A stretch of DNA of 64,000 nucleotides from Mesorhizobium amorphae (GCF_014843845.1 NZ_JHQS01000017.1:299783-363782); one strand, 5' to 3'; shown: positions 17,414 to 26,422, numbered from the stretch's first letter. Numbers and translations are program-made. Notes: generated from the letters alone by a model not told the origin.

Positions 17414-18343
17414 ATGAGCAACCCGGCCACTGCCGACCAGATCATTCCCGCGACCGACGTTATTCCCCTGACCGCCCGCGTGGGCGCGGAAATCCGCGGC
17501 ATTCGCCTCGGTGGAAACCTGTCGGATGCAACAATAGCATCGATCAATCAGCTTCTTTTGCTGCACAAGGTCATCTTCTTCCGCGGCCAGCAGCATCTCG
17601 ATGATTCCGAGCATGAACTGTTCGCGCGGCGCCTGGGGGATCTGGTGCCTCATCCGACGCAAGGGCCGATTGCGGGCACCGCTTCGATCCTCAATCTGGA
17701 TTCGAGCCGCGGCGGCGGTCGCGCGGACCAATGGCACACGGACGTGACCTTCGTGGACGCCTATCCGAAATTCTCCGTGCTTCGCGGCGTCGTCATTCCT
17801 CCGGCCGGAGGCGATACGATCTGGTCGAACACCCATGCCGCCTATGAAAGCCTGCCGGCGCCGCTCAAGCTGCTGGCGGACAATCTCTGGGCCATTCACA
17901 GCAACGCCTACGACTACGCAGCCGTACGTCCTCGCGCTTCCGCCGAGGAAAGGAAGCATTTCGAGGAGGTCTTCACCTCGACCGTCTACGAGATCGAGCA
18001 CCCCGTCGTGCGCGTGCATCCCGAAACCGGGGAACGCTCGCTGCTGCTCGGCAATTTCGTCCAGCGCTTTGTCGGCCTGTCGAAGAGCGACTCCGCAAAA
18101 CTCTACGAGTTGTTCCAGGCCTATGTGACCACCCCCGAAAATACCGTGCGGTGGCGGTGGCAGGCCGGCGACGTCGCGATCTGGGACAATCGCGCCACCC
18201 AGCACTATGCGGTGAACGACTATGGCAGCCAGCACCGGGTCGTGCGGCGTGCCACCGTCGACGGCGATGTGCCGGTCAGTGTCGACGGACGCCGTAGCGT
18301 CACTCACGTCAAGACGGCCAAGCCGGCGGCAAAGGCCGCCTGA
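17414..18343 (+). CDS. tauD: Taurine dioxygenase (Fe(II)/2-oxoglutarate dependent)
   Basis: The 309-residue TauD/TfdA-family enzyme has iron ligands H108 and D110 in QWHTDVTF and the distal histidine H264 in DNRATQHYAVNDY. The 2-oxoglutarate-binding arginine lies in QHRVVRR. It oxidises taurine to sulfite and aminoacetaldehyde, releasing sulfite for cysteine synthesis. GAGGAG precedes ATG 17414. Together with tauABC this makes a complete sulfur-scavenging module opposite the cysteine genes. Confidence 0.92.
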   Translation: MSNPATADQIIPATDVIPLTARVGAEIRGIRLGGNLSDATIASINQLLLLHKVIFFRGQQHLDDSEHELFARRLGDLVPHPTQGPIAGTASILNLDSSRGGGRADQWHTDVTFVDAYPKFSVLRGVVIPPAGGDTIWSNTHAAYESLPAPLKLLADNLWAIHSNAYDYAAVRPRASAEERKHFEEVFTSTVYEIEHPVVRVHPETGERSLLLGNFVQRFVGLSKSDSAKLYELFQAYVTTPENTVRWRWQAGDVAIWDNRATQHYAVNDYGSQHRVVRRATVDGDVPVSVDGRRSVTHVKTAKPAAKAA

Positions 18344-18351
18344 CTCTATCG

Positions 18352-18383
18352 GGCGCCGTCCGTCCAGCCGGACGCACGGCGCC
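18352..18383 (+). terminator. Possible hairpin terminator after tauD
   Basis: GGCGCCGT and ACGGCGCC arms, extended by CGTCC/GGACG with single-base bulges, can form a stable hairpin 8 nt past tauD. There is no clear T-run, so the hairpin may mark an RNA 3' end rather than act as an intrinsic terminator. Confidence 0.35.
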
Positions 18384-18466
18384 GCCCTTGCCGACGGTCA
18401 TGGTCGCCAGCGGCGGCAAAGGTCGCGTTTGAAGTCGTGCCAGTGGCGAAGCCGCAGCCGGCCCAG

Positions 18467-18652
18467 TCAGATGCGCGAGCGGTTTGCCCAGCCCAGACCG
18501 AGCAAGCCGACCAGCATGGTGATGAGACCGATACAGAGCCATTGCGACTGGCCGGTCATGAAGCTTCCCGGCACGAGACCGATGCCTTGCAGCGACCACA
18601 GCAGGCCGATGGCGAGCACGATCAGCGCCAGCAAATTCCTCATCAACCGCAT
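18467..18652 (-). CDS. Small two-helix membrane protein, unknown function
   Basis: The 61-residue product has two hydrophobic helices (LLALIVLAIGLLWSL and WLCIGLITMLVGLLGLGW) joined by a short loop, and it ends in a basic tail. The start is ATG 18652 with a purine-rich stretch about 10 nt upstream; ATG 18643 is also possible. Small proteins of this layout are common in Rhizobiales. The role is unknown. The 307 nt between this gene and the RlpA-like gene hold no other feature that I can support. Confidence 0.6.
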   Translation of the reverse strand: MRLMRNLLALIVLAIGLLWSLQGIGLVPGSFMTGQSQWLCIGLITMLVGLLGLGWANRSRI

Positions 18653-18959
18653 CGGCGGAATTCCCTTTCCAAGTCGATCGTCAACAGCGTCACTGCGGCA
18701 ATGAAAAAGCCAAAGGAAGCGATTCGATCGCGTCCATCTCTACTTGCTTGTTAACGCTCGATCTTGCCAGAACTGGCCGGGAACCGGCGTGATGTTCATC
18801 ACAGATACGCTGCCCGACGTGGGAAGACTCATGACAAACTGTTTCCCACCGACTCCAAACGTGTACTTCCGCCACGGAACCGCCAGATGATTACCGCATT
18901 TCGTGCCTTATTCGTTCCTTAACGGCTGGGGTCTGTCTAAACGGAGCCATTCCCCCAAC

Positions 18960-19319
18960 ATGATGAAATCCAAGCAAACCGCGCTTGTCGCGGTAACGAT
19001 AGCGGCTGGCCTGATGGTCGGCGCCTCCGCCTCCTCCGCGGCCGCCCAGTGCGGCCGTGCCTCCTGGTACGCGCTGCACTCCCGCACGGCCTCCGGCGAG
19101 CGCATGAACCCGTCGGCGATGACCGCCGCGCACCGCAGCTTGCCCTTCGGCACCAAGCTGAAGGTGACCAACAAGAACAATGGCCGCAGCGTCGTCGTGC
19201 GCATCAACGATCGCGGTCCGTTCATCAAGGGCCGTGTGCTCGACCTGTCGAAGGGCGCCGCCAGCCAGCTCGGCTTCATCGGCTCGGGTCACACCGCCGT
19301 CTGCATGGCCCGCGTCTAA
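18960..19319 (+). CDS. RlpA-like double-psi beta-barrel protein
   Basis: The 119-residue exported protein has a signal peptide ([18 protein letters not shown]) and a compact RlpA/expansin-like barrel: [40 protein letters not shown], then [14 protein letters not shown]. Relatives bind or cleave peptidoglycan glycan strands. This short form has only the barrel and no SPOR domain. ATG 18960 or 18963 may be used. A GC-rich inverted repeat (TGTCCGGC/GCCGGACA, 19331-19353) follows the stop. Confidence 0.85.
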   Translation: MMKSKQTALVAVTIAAGLMVGASASSAAAQCGRASWYALHSRTASGERMNPSAMTAAHRSLPFGTKLKVTNKNNGRSVVVRINDRGPFIKGRVLDLSKGAASQLGFIGSGHTAVCMARV

Positions 19320-19554
19320 TATGTCCGATATGTCCGGCTAGAGGGGCCGGACACATTTCCTACATATTGCGGCACCGCACATTGAGCCGGCTCTACCGCT
19401 CAAGGCTGATTTCCAAGGCTTTTGACAAAAAAACCATTTGTCAGACCAATTGACGTATTGCATCGCAACAACATGTTGTTAACCTCGCCGCGAGAGATTC
19501 AAGGCTCGGCGCTGCTCGTCGTCCCTTCGGTCGCAGGCAGCAGCGGGGTTCTTG

Positions 19555-20832
19555 ATGTTCTACCAGCTCTACGAAATGAACCATGCGGCACTGCAGCCCG
19601 CCCGCTTCTATGCCGATGCGGTGCGGATGTTCTACACCAATCCGCTCAACCCGGTCTCGCACACGTCCTTTGGCCGCTCGGTCGCGGCGACCGCCGAATT
19701 GTTCGAGCGCACCACGCGCCGTTACGGCAAGCCAAAGTTCGAGCTGGCCAAGACCGTGGTCGACTGGAAAAGCGTCGAGGTCACTGAAAAGACCGTGTGG
19801 TCGAAGCCGTTCTGCAATCTGGTCCGTTTCGAGCGCTCCGTGCCCACTGGGCGCAAGCCCGATCCGAAGCTTCTGATCGTGGCGCCGATGTCGGGCCATT
19901 ACGCGACGCTGCTGCGCGGCACCGTCGAAGCGATGCTGCCGCATGCCGACGTGCACATCACCGACTGGGTCGACGCCCGCATGGTGCCGCTGGCCGACGG
20001 CAGCTTCGACCTCGACGACTATATCGACTACATCATCGACATGTTCCATGCGCTCGGCCCGGACACCCATGTCATGGCGGTCTGCCAGCCTTCGGTGCCG
20101 GTGCTGGCGGCGGTGGCGCTGATGGAAAAGCGCGGCGACCCCTTCGTGCCCTCGACCATGACGCTGATGGGCGGTCCGATCGACACCCGCCGCAATCCGA
20201 CCGCGGTCAATCTGCTGGCCGAGGAGAAGGGCATCGGCTGGTTCCGCGACAACGTCATCATGCGGGCGCCCTGGCCGGTGCCGGGCTTCGGCCGCGAGGT
20301 CTATCCGGGCTTCCTGCAGCTGTCGGGCTTCATGAGCATGAACCTCGACCGCCACATCATCGCCCACAAGGACTTCTTCATGCATCTGGTCAAGCATGAC
20401 GGCGACAATGCCGAGAAGCACCGCGATTTCTACGACGAGTACCTGGCGGTGATGGACCTGACGGCGGAATTCTACCTGCAGACCGTCGACACCGTGTTCG
20501 TGCGCCACGCTCTGCCCAAGGGCGAGATGATGCATCGCGGCGAGCTGGTCGACACCTCGGCGATCCGCAATGTCGCGCTGTTCACCGTCGAGGGCGAGAA
20601 TGACGACATCTCCGGCCTTGGCCAGACCCAGGCCGCGCACGATCTGTGCGTCAACATCCCGGCCGACAGGCACGCCCATTATATGCAGCCGGCGGTCGGC
20701 CATTACGGCGTCTTCAACGGTTCGCGCTTCCGCTCCGAGATCGTGCCGCGCATCGCCGACTTCATCACCAGCTATGGCCGCCAGAACCGGGTTGCCGCAA
20801 AGCCGAGGCTGGTGCGCTCGGCCAAGGGCTGA
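19555..20832 (+). CDS. phaZ: Intracellular polyhydroxybutyrate depolymerase
   Basis: The 425-residue protein matches the intracellular PHB depolymerase family that uses a cysteine nucleophile. VMAVCQPSVPV places C177, GENDD gives D350/D351 and VGHYGVFNG gives H383. This Cys-Asp-His triad is known for PhaZa1-type enzymes. It releases 3-hydroxybutyrate from storage granules. ATG 19555 is used; the preceding TTG is in frame. A 235-nt promoter region separates it from the RlpA-like gene. Confidence 0.92.
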   Translation: MFYQLYEMNHAALQPARFYADAVRMFYTNPLNPVSHTSFGRSVAATAELFERTTRRYGKPKFELAKTVVDWKSVEVTEKTVWSKPFCNLVRFERSVPTGRKPDPKLLIVAPMSGHYATLLRGTVEAMLPHADVHITDWVDARMVPLADGSFDLDDYIDYIIDMFHALGPDTHVMAVCQPSVPVLAAVALMEKRGDPFVPSTMTLMGGPIDTRRNPTAVNLLAEEKGIGWFRDNVIMRAPWPVPGFGREVYPGFLQLSGFMSMNLDRHIIAHKDFFMHLVKHDGDNAEKHRDFYDEYLAVMDLTAEFYLQTVDTVFVRHALPKGEMMHRGELVDTSAIRNVALFTVEGENDDISGLGQTQAAHDLCVNIPADRHAHYMQPAVGHYGVFNGSRFRSEIVPRIADFITSYGRQNRVAAKPRLVRSAKG

Positions 20833-20988
20833 CGCAACCAGAAGGTGAGACGCGCAACCGAACGGCGGAACGGCAGCGCTCGGCGTGCCCGGATGGTCCT
20901 GTTGCACAATGGCCGCTGTCAGGATGGTGAAAGTAACCATGCCATCAATCGGACCACAGTCATAATTGACACGGACTGTAAATCGCCC

Positions 20989-21004
20989 TTAACGTTTCGT
21001 TAAC
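20989..21004 (+). promoter_or_regulatory. CtrA-type site TTAA-N7-TTAAC
   Basis: TTAACGTTTCGTTAAC matches the full alphaproteobacterial CtrA consensus TTAA-N7-TTAAC and is also a palindrome. It ends 20 nt before the BTLCP protease start. A TTGACA lies just upstream. Cell-cycle control by CtrA is inferred. Confidence 0.5.
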
Positions 21005-21024
21005 AACAGGGGCGAACGGGGACA

Positions 21025-21642
21025 ATGATTTCCTCACCGATGGCACGGACGCTGCGCTTGTGCGCAGTCGCAGGGCTGGCGATTTCGGGATGCTGGGCGG
21101 GACCGGCGTCGGCCGCGGGAGCGATGGCGACCGGCGGGATGACGTCTCAACCGATCGGACATTACGATTTCTGCAAGTCCAATCCCGGCGAATGCTCGAT
21201 CCGGCCGCGCAGCCTCGCGCCAGCCAGGATGACCGATGCGCTCTGGCGCAAGCTGACCAGCGTCACCGCCAAGGTGAATGCCGCCGTCAAGCCTCTGAGC
21301 GACTACGACATCTATGGCAAGGATGAAGTCTGGGCCTATCCGGATAACGGCCTCGGCGACTGCGAGGATTATGTCCTGGAGAAGCGCCGCGACCTCTATC
21401 GCATGGGTATATCGCTCGCCGATCTCCTGATGACCGTCGTGCGCAAGCCGGACGGCGAGGGCCATGCGGTGCTGACGGTGCGCACCGACAAGGGCGATTA
21501 CGTCCTCGACAATCTGACCGACAAGGTCCGCTCGTGGGATGAGACCGGCTACCGCTTCCTCAAGCGCCAGGCGATCGACAACACCGGCCGCTGGGTCTCG
21601 ATCCGCGATGGCCAGCAGGTTTTGGTCGGCGCGGTTCAGTAA
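21025..21642 (+). CDS. Bacterial transglutaminase-like cysteine proteinase (BTLCP)
   Basis: The 205-residue exported protein has a signal peptide and the transglutaminase-like triad of the BTLCP family: C113 in GDCEDYVLEKR, H147 in EGHAVLTV and D162 in YVLDNL. Family members are periplasmic proteases; LapG, which cleaves surface adhesins, is a relative. No lapD partner is present here, so the substrate is unknown. The upstream CtrA-like site suggests cell-cycle timing. Confidence 0.85.
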   Translation: MISSPMARTLRLCAVAGLAISGCWAGPASAAGAMATGGMTSQPIGHYDFCKSNPGECSIRPRSLAPARMTDALWRKLTSVTAKVNAAVKPLSDYDIYGKDEVWAYPDNGLGDCEDYVLEKRRDLYRMGISLADLLMTVVRKPDGEGHAVLTVRTDKGDYVLDNLTDKVRSWDETGYRFLKRQAIDNTGRWVSIRDGQQVLVGAVQ

Positions 21643-21834
21643 GGGCAGGCGCGACGCGTTCGAAGCACGCCGCGTCAAGCGCCTTATGCAACGCACCCAT
21701 AGCTATCGTAGGTCGGCGCCGCCCTCAATGGGACTACGGCTGGCACGCACCGCATCCGATAAATTCCGCAGTCTCCGTGAACCATTTCCTCCCGGCCGGC
21801 GACACACAGCCGTAAACCAACCGTGGAGATTTCA

Positions 21835-22071
21835 ATGACTGCCTTTCTGCGTACGACCTTTCTCGCCGCCGTCGCGATGTCGGCGCTGGCCGGGCCTGGT
21901 CTGGCCGATCAGACCGTCAGTTGCGCCAGCACGTCGACCAACGATCTGTGGAGCGGCCGCTGTTGCGGTGCCGGCGACTCGAACTGCCTGGGCGGCGGAA
22001 ACAATGGCCACGACCATGACCGTGGCGATAATGGCCGAGGGAACAATGGCGGCCAGGCCGGCAAGAAATGA
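21835..22071 (+). CDS. Small exported Gly/Asn/His-rich protein
   Basis: The 78-residue product has a clear signal peptide (FLRTTFLAAVAMSALAGPG, cleavage after LAD or nearby). A mature part with four cysteines (SCAS, RCCGAG, NCLG) follows, and then a Gly/Asn/His/Asp-rich tail (NNGHDHDRGDNGRGNNGG). GGAG lies 7 nt before ATG 21835. The tail could bind metal or be disordered. No family is recognised. Confidence 0.6.
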   Translation: MTAFLRTTFLAAVAMSALAGPGLADQTVSCASTSTNDLWSGRCCGAGDSNCLGGGNNGHDHDRGDNGRGNNGGQAGKK

Positions 22072-22179
22072 TCTCACCACAGCTGCCCGCTGGCTGTCCG
22101 CCGGCGGGCATCTGTTCAGGTGAAGCGAAAGTCGGCGCCAGCGCGGGTGAACGCGCGTCTCCTTGGCGTAAATTGCGTA

Positions 22180-22548
22180 CTACACCCGCCGACCAAGCGC
22201 TGCGCGGATCGAGGTGGTGATGCGGCGAAGTTCGGCTTCGTCCAGCTTCTCGATGTTTTCGGCCAGAAGGTTGGCAAGCTCGGTGGCGGCTGGCGAAAGA
22301 CCCGACGTGTCGATCCTGACGCGCGGATGCGAGGCTTCGGCGAGGCGCGCAAGCTCCTCGGCATCGTCCCAGATGACGTTGAAATAGCCGATGATCTTCT
22401 GGATCAGCGTCCAGGTCGGCGCGCCGCGGCGGCCATGCTCCAGCGCCGACAGATAGGCGGCGCTGACACCGATGGCCTCGGCCATCGCCTTCTGGCTGAG
22501 GCCGCGCTCGTTGCGCAGCGCGCGCAGCTTTTCGCCAAACGGCGTCAT
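22180..22548 (-). CDS. XRE-family helix-turn-helix regulator
   Basis: The 122-residue protein has an N-terminal HTH (LSQKAMAEAIGVSAAYLSALEHGRRG) and a C-terminal helical part. It is the last gene of the minus-strand run mltA-smr-xre, 24 nt after smr. This gene order is common in Rhizobiales. Its target is not known; autoregulation of the run is possible. Confidence 0.85.
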   Translation of the reverse strand: MTPFGEKLRALRNERGLSQKAMAEAIGVSAAYLSALEHGRRGAPTWTLIQKIIGYFNVIWDDAEELARLAEASHPRVRIDTSGLSPAATELANLLAENIEKLDEAELRRITTSIRAALGRRV

Positions 22549-22572
22549 GGCACCATCTTCATGGCCGCGCCC

Positions 22573-23094
22573 TCACGCGCGCACCCGCCGCAAGCGCACA
22601 TAGAGCGCGCCCGAACCGCCATGGTTGCGAGCGGCGTGGTCGTGGCTGGAAACCAGCGGCCGGAAGGCGGGCGTCGACAGCCAGGCCGGCACGGAGCGTC
22701 GCAGCACGCCGTCGCCGCCCGACGAGGAGCCCTTGCCGGTGATAACCAGCACATAGCGGATGCCGCCGGCATGCGCCCGGTGCAGGAACGCAAACAACAG
22801 CGAATAGGCCTCGTCCTGGGTCATGCCGTGCAAATCGACGCGGCCTTCGATCGGCAGCCGGCCCTTCTTCAGCTTGTCCAGCGTCGGTTCGTCGAGCGCA
22901 TGCGAAACATGCTGCGTCTTCGGTTTCGCGGCGACGACCGGACTGCCGACAGCAGGTACGGGCGTTGGCTTTGGGTCGACAACGATGTCGGGAATGACAA
23001 TGGCGGCCTTACCCTTCAGCGGCTTGGCCGTGCGCGCCACCAGGTTCCACAGGACGCGATCGTCCTCGCTCAGCCTGTCGATGCGGCGGGTCAT
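22573..23094 (-). CDS. Smr-domain protein
   Basis: The 173-residue protein has a variable N-terminal half and a C-terminal Smr domain with VDLHGMTQDEAY and the loop VITGKGSSSGGDGVLR. Smr domains cut nucleic acids, and in other bacteria they act in RNA or ribosome rescue. The ATG overlaps the mltA stop by 4 nt. The precise role of the stand-alone rhizobial form is not established. Confidence 0.87.
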   Translation of the reverse strand: MTRRIDRLSEDDRVLWNLVARTAKPLKGKAAIVIPDIVVDPKPTPVPAVGSPVVAAKPKTQHVSHALDEPTLDKLKKGRLPIEGRVDLHGMTQDEAYSLLFAFLHRAHAGGIRYVLVITGKGSSSGGDGVLRRSVPAWLSTPAFRPLVSSHDHAARNHGGSGALYVRLRRVRA

Positions 23095-24197
23095 GGCACC
23101 GCACCCGAAACGAGCCGACGCGGGAGCAGCGCATAAAACTCGGCGGCATTGCGCACGACACCGGCGATCTCGCCGGCGGCGTCACCAGAGCCGGCGAACA
23201 GGTCGCCGCGGGCCGGACCGGTGATGGCCGAGCCGGTGTCCTGCGCGATCATCAGCCGCCGGAACGGTTTTGCGTCGAAGGCGGTCAGCGACGGCGCGTC
23301 GACATAGAAGGGCGTGCCGAATGTGTGCAGCAGCCGGTCGACGGCGATCGAGCGGCCCGCCGTCAGCGGCACCTTGGCGGCGGCGATCGGGCCGAGCCCG
23401 GCATCGTCGACCGCCGCCTCGCGGAAGAAAATATAGGAGCGGTTCTGCCAGAGGATCTCGTCGACGCGATCCGGATGCGCTTTGAACCAGGCGCGGATCG
23501 ACTGCATCGTCACTTTTTCCAGCGGGATTTGGCCACTTTCGCTCAGCACCTTGCCGGGCCCGGTGAAGCGCTGGCCGGATTTGGCGGCATAGGTGACGCG
23601 GCAGAGCCTTCCGTCGGTCATCTTCAGCCGCGCCGCACCCTGGACATGGACGAAGAAGGCGTCGACCTTGTCGGCGACCCACGCGATTTCCAGGCGCTTG
23701 CCATCGAGCGCGCCGCGCTCGATGGCGGCGCGGTCGAAAAATTCGACCGGCCCGTTCGGCGTATCGCGGGCGAAAGCGAGATAGGGGTCCATGCCCGCCG
23801 GCCGGTTGGCGTCATCGATATCGACGAGATCGGCGGGGCGCGACAGAAGCGGCACCGAAAACCGCTCTGTCCGTACCGGCGAGGCCTCGACCTCCGGCTC
23901 GTAGAAACCGGTGACGAGGCCGGCGCCGCCATGTTCAGCGCCGATGCGCGCAGGGACGAAGTGACGTTCGAAGAAGCTTCGGGATTCGGATCGATTCGGC
24001 TGCGAAACAGCGCGCGCTTCCTCATAGGCCGCGGCGAACGCGGTGAAATCGACACCGAGCGCGCCGGTGCGATAGGGCTTTGTCAGGACATGGAAGGCCG
24101 AACGGCGAAAGGCGGCAAAGGCAGCCGGATGGTCGTCATCGGCCCAGCCGGGCAGCCGGTCAAAGGATGTTTCGTCGAAGGCCGGAGATAGCGACAC
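23091..24197 (-). CDS. mltA: Membrane-bound lytic murein transglycosylase A family protein
   Basis: The 368-residue protein has the MltA barrel (VTGFYEPEVEAS) followed by the 3D domain (IAQDTGSAITGPARGDLFAG) with catalytic aspartates. It cleaves peptidoglycan glycan strands to 1,6-anhydromuramyl ends. No lipoprotein cysteine is visible at this N-terminus, so it may be soluble in the periplasm or start elsewhere. It leads the mltA-smr-xre run. A palindromic repeat separates it from timA. Confidence 0.88.
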   Translation of the reverse strand: MSLSPAFDETSFDRLPGWADDDHPAAFAAFRRSAFHVLTKPYRTGALGVDFTAFAAAYEEARAVSQPNRSESRSFFERHFVPARIGAEHGGAGLVTGFYEPEVEASPVRTERFSVPLLSRPADLVDIDDANRPAGMDPYLAFARDTPNGPVEFFDRAAIERGALDGKRLEIAWVADKVDAFFVHVQGAARLKMTDGRLCRVTYAAKSGQRFTGPGKVLSESGQIPLEKVTMQSIRAWFKAHPDRVDEILWQNRSYIFFREAAVDDAGLGPIAAAKVPLTAGRSIAVDRLLHTFGTPFYVDAPSLTAFDAKPFRRLMIAQDTGSAITGPARGDLFAGSGDAAGEIAGVVRNAAEFYALLPRRLVSGAVP

Positions 24198-24216
24198 GAC
24201 AATGCCCGCCGCTGGT

Positions 24217-24321
24217 TAAAGCGCGTCGCGATTGAAGAGAGTCATGCGACGCGCTTCCAGTCTTTGTTTTCATGCATGTCGTTGTCCCAAAACCGTTTCG
24301 CACTTTTGGGCGACATGCATC
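24217..24321. repeat. Double-palindrome intergenic repeat
   Basis: Two adjacent inverted repeats are present: AAGCGCGTCGC/GCGACGCGCTT (24219-24256), and GCATGTCG/CGACATGC enclosing CCCAAAA/TTTTGGG (about 24274-24320). Elements of this type recur in rhizobial genomes. It lies between timA and mltA and has no coding signal. Confidence 0.65.
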
Positions 24322-24325
24322 CGGT

Positions 24326-25030
24326 TCAGTCTTCTTCCTCGGTGGCGACGAGCTTCCAGTTAGGATCGCGCGAGCGCGTGTCGCGGGCAAAGGTCCAGAC
24401 ATCCTTGACCTCGGCGACGGTTTCGGGATCGCCGTCGATGACGGTGCCGGCCTTGTCGCGTGTCGCAGAGATCAGCTCGCTGACGATGCGCAGCGTGATA
24501 TGCGCCTCGCCGCCCTTCATCTCGGCGGCGACGATATCGGCCTTGTCGATGCCGACGAAGGAGGACTGGATCTTTTCCGACTTCGCCTCGCGGTCGCCGA
24601 TCGCGGCGACGAAGCCGTCATAGACCTCGCGCGACAACAGGTTCTTCAGCGTTTTGCGGTCGCCGTCGGCATAGGCCATGACGATCATCTCATAGGCCAT
24701 CTTGGCGCCGTCGACGAAGGTCTTCGGATCGAAGGACGGATCGTTGTCCTTGATCGTCCGCAGGCCCTTGTTGAGATCGCTGTCGGGTTTGGCGAAGGCG
24801 TCGATCGCCACATAAGTGTCGGCCGCCGGTTCTCCGGGCATGCGCTTGCGCGGCAGCGAAACCACGTTTTCGGATTTCTGCGCCGCGTCGTCGCGGGTGC
24901 GGCTTGCGGAATAAGGGTCGAAGGGCGGGCGTTCGCTACCCGTGCGGCGGCCGAGCACGTTGCGCAGCTGGAAAAAGATCACAACCGCCGCAATCAGAAA
25001 GAAAATCGTGCCGAAGTCGAAGAATCCCAT
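24326..25030 (-). CDS. Tim44/TimA-domain protein
   Basis: The 234-residue protein has one N-terminal membrane helix (FGTIFFLIAAVVIFFQL) and a C-terminal Tim44-like domain (FVDGAKMAYEMIVMAYADGDRK). Alphaproteobacterial TimA relates to mitochondrial Tim44; its bacterial role at the inner membrane is not settled. ATG 25030 is preferred to the upstream in-frame start. It is divergent from fxsA, and secB follows fxsA. Confidence 0.82.
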   Translation of the reverse strand: MGFFDFGTIFFLIAAVVIFFQLRNVLGRRTGSERPPFDPYSASRTRDDAAQKSENVVSLPRKRMPGEPAADTYVAIDAFAKPDSDLNKGLRTIKDNDPSFDPKTFVDGAKMAYEMIVMAYADGDRKTLKNLLSREVYDGFVAAIGDREAKSEKIQSSFVGIDKADIVAAEMKGGEAHITLRIVSELISATRDKAGTVIDGDPETVAEVKDVWTFARDTRSRDPNWKLVATEEED

Positions 25031-25208
25031 ATCTTCCGCCAATTCGATCCCTGTCCAAGCCGGACCGCCGGCCAACAGAAGGCCACAGTCGCATAGCGTT
25101 CAACATTCAAAGCATATAGAACGCAAGGCGCAATCATTCAAATCAAAGGCAGGCATACCTATCTAACAGCTCCGGTGCCAGCGGCGATTGCGTGCTGGCC
25201 GGCAAAAC

Positions 25209-25730
25209 ATGGACATGATCGGCCAAGATTTGCGTATTTCGTTGCTTCCCCTGTTCCTGCTCGCGCTTCCCCTGCTGGAAATCGCCGGTTTCGTCATTGT
25301 CGGCAGCCAGATCGGCGCGCTGGCGACGGTCGGCCTGGTGCTGGCCTCGACCATTGCCGGCAGCCTGCTGCTGCGCCACCAGGGTTTCGGCGTCATGAGA
25401 CGCGTGCGCGCCGAAATGGATGCCGGGCGCGATCCGAGCCGCCAGCTCGCGCATGGCGCCATGATCGTGCTGGCGGCGATCCTTTTGATCATTCCCGGTT
25501 TCATCACCGACGTCTTCGCCATTCTGTTGCTGCTGCCGCCGGTGCGCGACCTGGCCTGGCGGATGCTGAAAGGCCGCATCGTGCTGGCGACCAGCTTCAG
25601 CAGCAGCGGTTTCCGGACGAAACCGCGCGACAAGGTCATCGATCTCGACGACGGCGATTATTCGCGCGCCGACGATTACAGCCGCGGCCCGGACCACAAT
25701 TCACCCTGGCGCCGCCTCAAGGACGATTAG
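25209..25730 (+). CDS. fxsA: FxsA-family inner-membrane protein
   Basis: The 173-residue protein has three to four hydrophobic segments (LLPLFLLALPLLEIAGFVIVG, ATVGLVLASTIAGSLLL, MIVLAAILLIIPGFITDVFAI) and a charged C-terminal tail. This is the FxsA layout. Overexpressed E. coli FxsA relieves phage exclusion; the normal role is unclear. ATG 25209 is used, with ATG 25215 also possible. Confidence 0.88.
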   Translation: MDMIGQDLRISLLPLFLLALPLLEIAGFVIVGSQIGALATVGLVLASTIAGSLLLRHQGFGVMRRVRAEMDAGRDPSRQLAHGAMIVLAAILLIIPGFITDVFAILLLLPPVRDLAWRMLKGRIVLATSFSSSGFRTKPRDKVIDLDDGDYSRADDYSRGPDHNSPWRRLKDD

Positions 25731-25856
25731 AGCTGGCACGATCCAGATCCGGGGACGAGCCGAAGGCGGCAAACCTTGTCTTGTCATGCCGACCATGGTA
25801 GCGAACCCCCGGTTTCAATCCGGTAGCACTGCTGCCCAGGCAAAAGGACAAGGCTC

Positions 25857-26357
25857 ATGGCCAGCAATGAAGACGCGCCGGTCGGCGCCGCCAACGGCAA
25901 CAGCAATGCAGCGCAGCCGGCACTCAACGTGCTGGCCCAATATGTGAAGGACCTGTCCTTCGAAAGTCCCGGCGCGCCGAATTCGCTGCGCGGCCGCGAC
26001 AAGGCGCCCGGCATCGCCATCAATGTCAACGTCAACGCCAATCCGCTCTCGGACAAGCAGTTCGACGTCAACCTGACATTGAACGCCAAGGCGTCCTTCG
26101 ACCAGGAAGTGCTGTTCAACGTCGAGCTGGTCTATGGCGGCGTGTTCGCCATCAGCGGCTTCCCGCAGGAGCATATGCTGCCGATCCTGTTCATCGAGTG
26201 CCCGCGGCTGCTGTTCCCCTTCGCCCGGCAGATCATCGCCGAAGCGACCCGCAATGGCGGCTTCCCGCCGCTGATGCTCGACCCGATCGACTTCGCGCAG
26301 ATGTTCCAGCAGAAGCTGGCCGAGGACCAGGCAGCGTCCAAGGTGAAGGCTAGCTGA
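25857..26357 (+). CDS. secB: Protein-export chaperone SecB
   Basis: The 166-residue protein has the SecB core: [30 protein letters not shown], and [35 protein letters not shown]. It holds preproteins unfolded and passes them to SecA. The N-terminal 20 residues are a Ala/Asn-rich extension typical of Rhizobiales. AAGG lies 9 nt before the ATG. Confidence 0.96.
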   Translation: MASNEDAPVGAANGNSNAAQPALNVLAQYVKDLSFESPGAPNSLRGRDKAPGIAINVNVNANPLSDKQFDVNLTLNAKASFDQEVLFNVELVYGGVFAISGFPQEHMLPILFIECPRLLFPFARQIIAEATRNGGFPPLMLDPIDFAQMFQQKLAEDQAASKVKAS

Positions 26358-26379
26358 GCGCAGCGTTTCGCAGCGTTTG

Positions 26380-26408
26380 AAAAAGCCCGGCCTTGTGCCG
26401 GGCTTTTT
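26380..26408 (+). terminator. Rho-independent terminator after secB
   Basis: AAAAAGCCCGGC and GCCGGGCTTTTT form a 12-bp stem with loop CTTGT and an A/T-flanked end. It lies 23 nt past the secB stop and can work on both strands. Confidence 0.88.
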
Positions 26409-26422
26409 GTTGGAGAGGATGG

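Noticed and set aside
18780..18810. GGAAC upstream of the RlpA-like gene as an EcfG promoter
   Set aside because: No CGTT-like element at 16-17 nt spacing.
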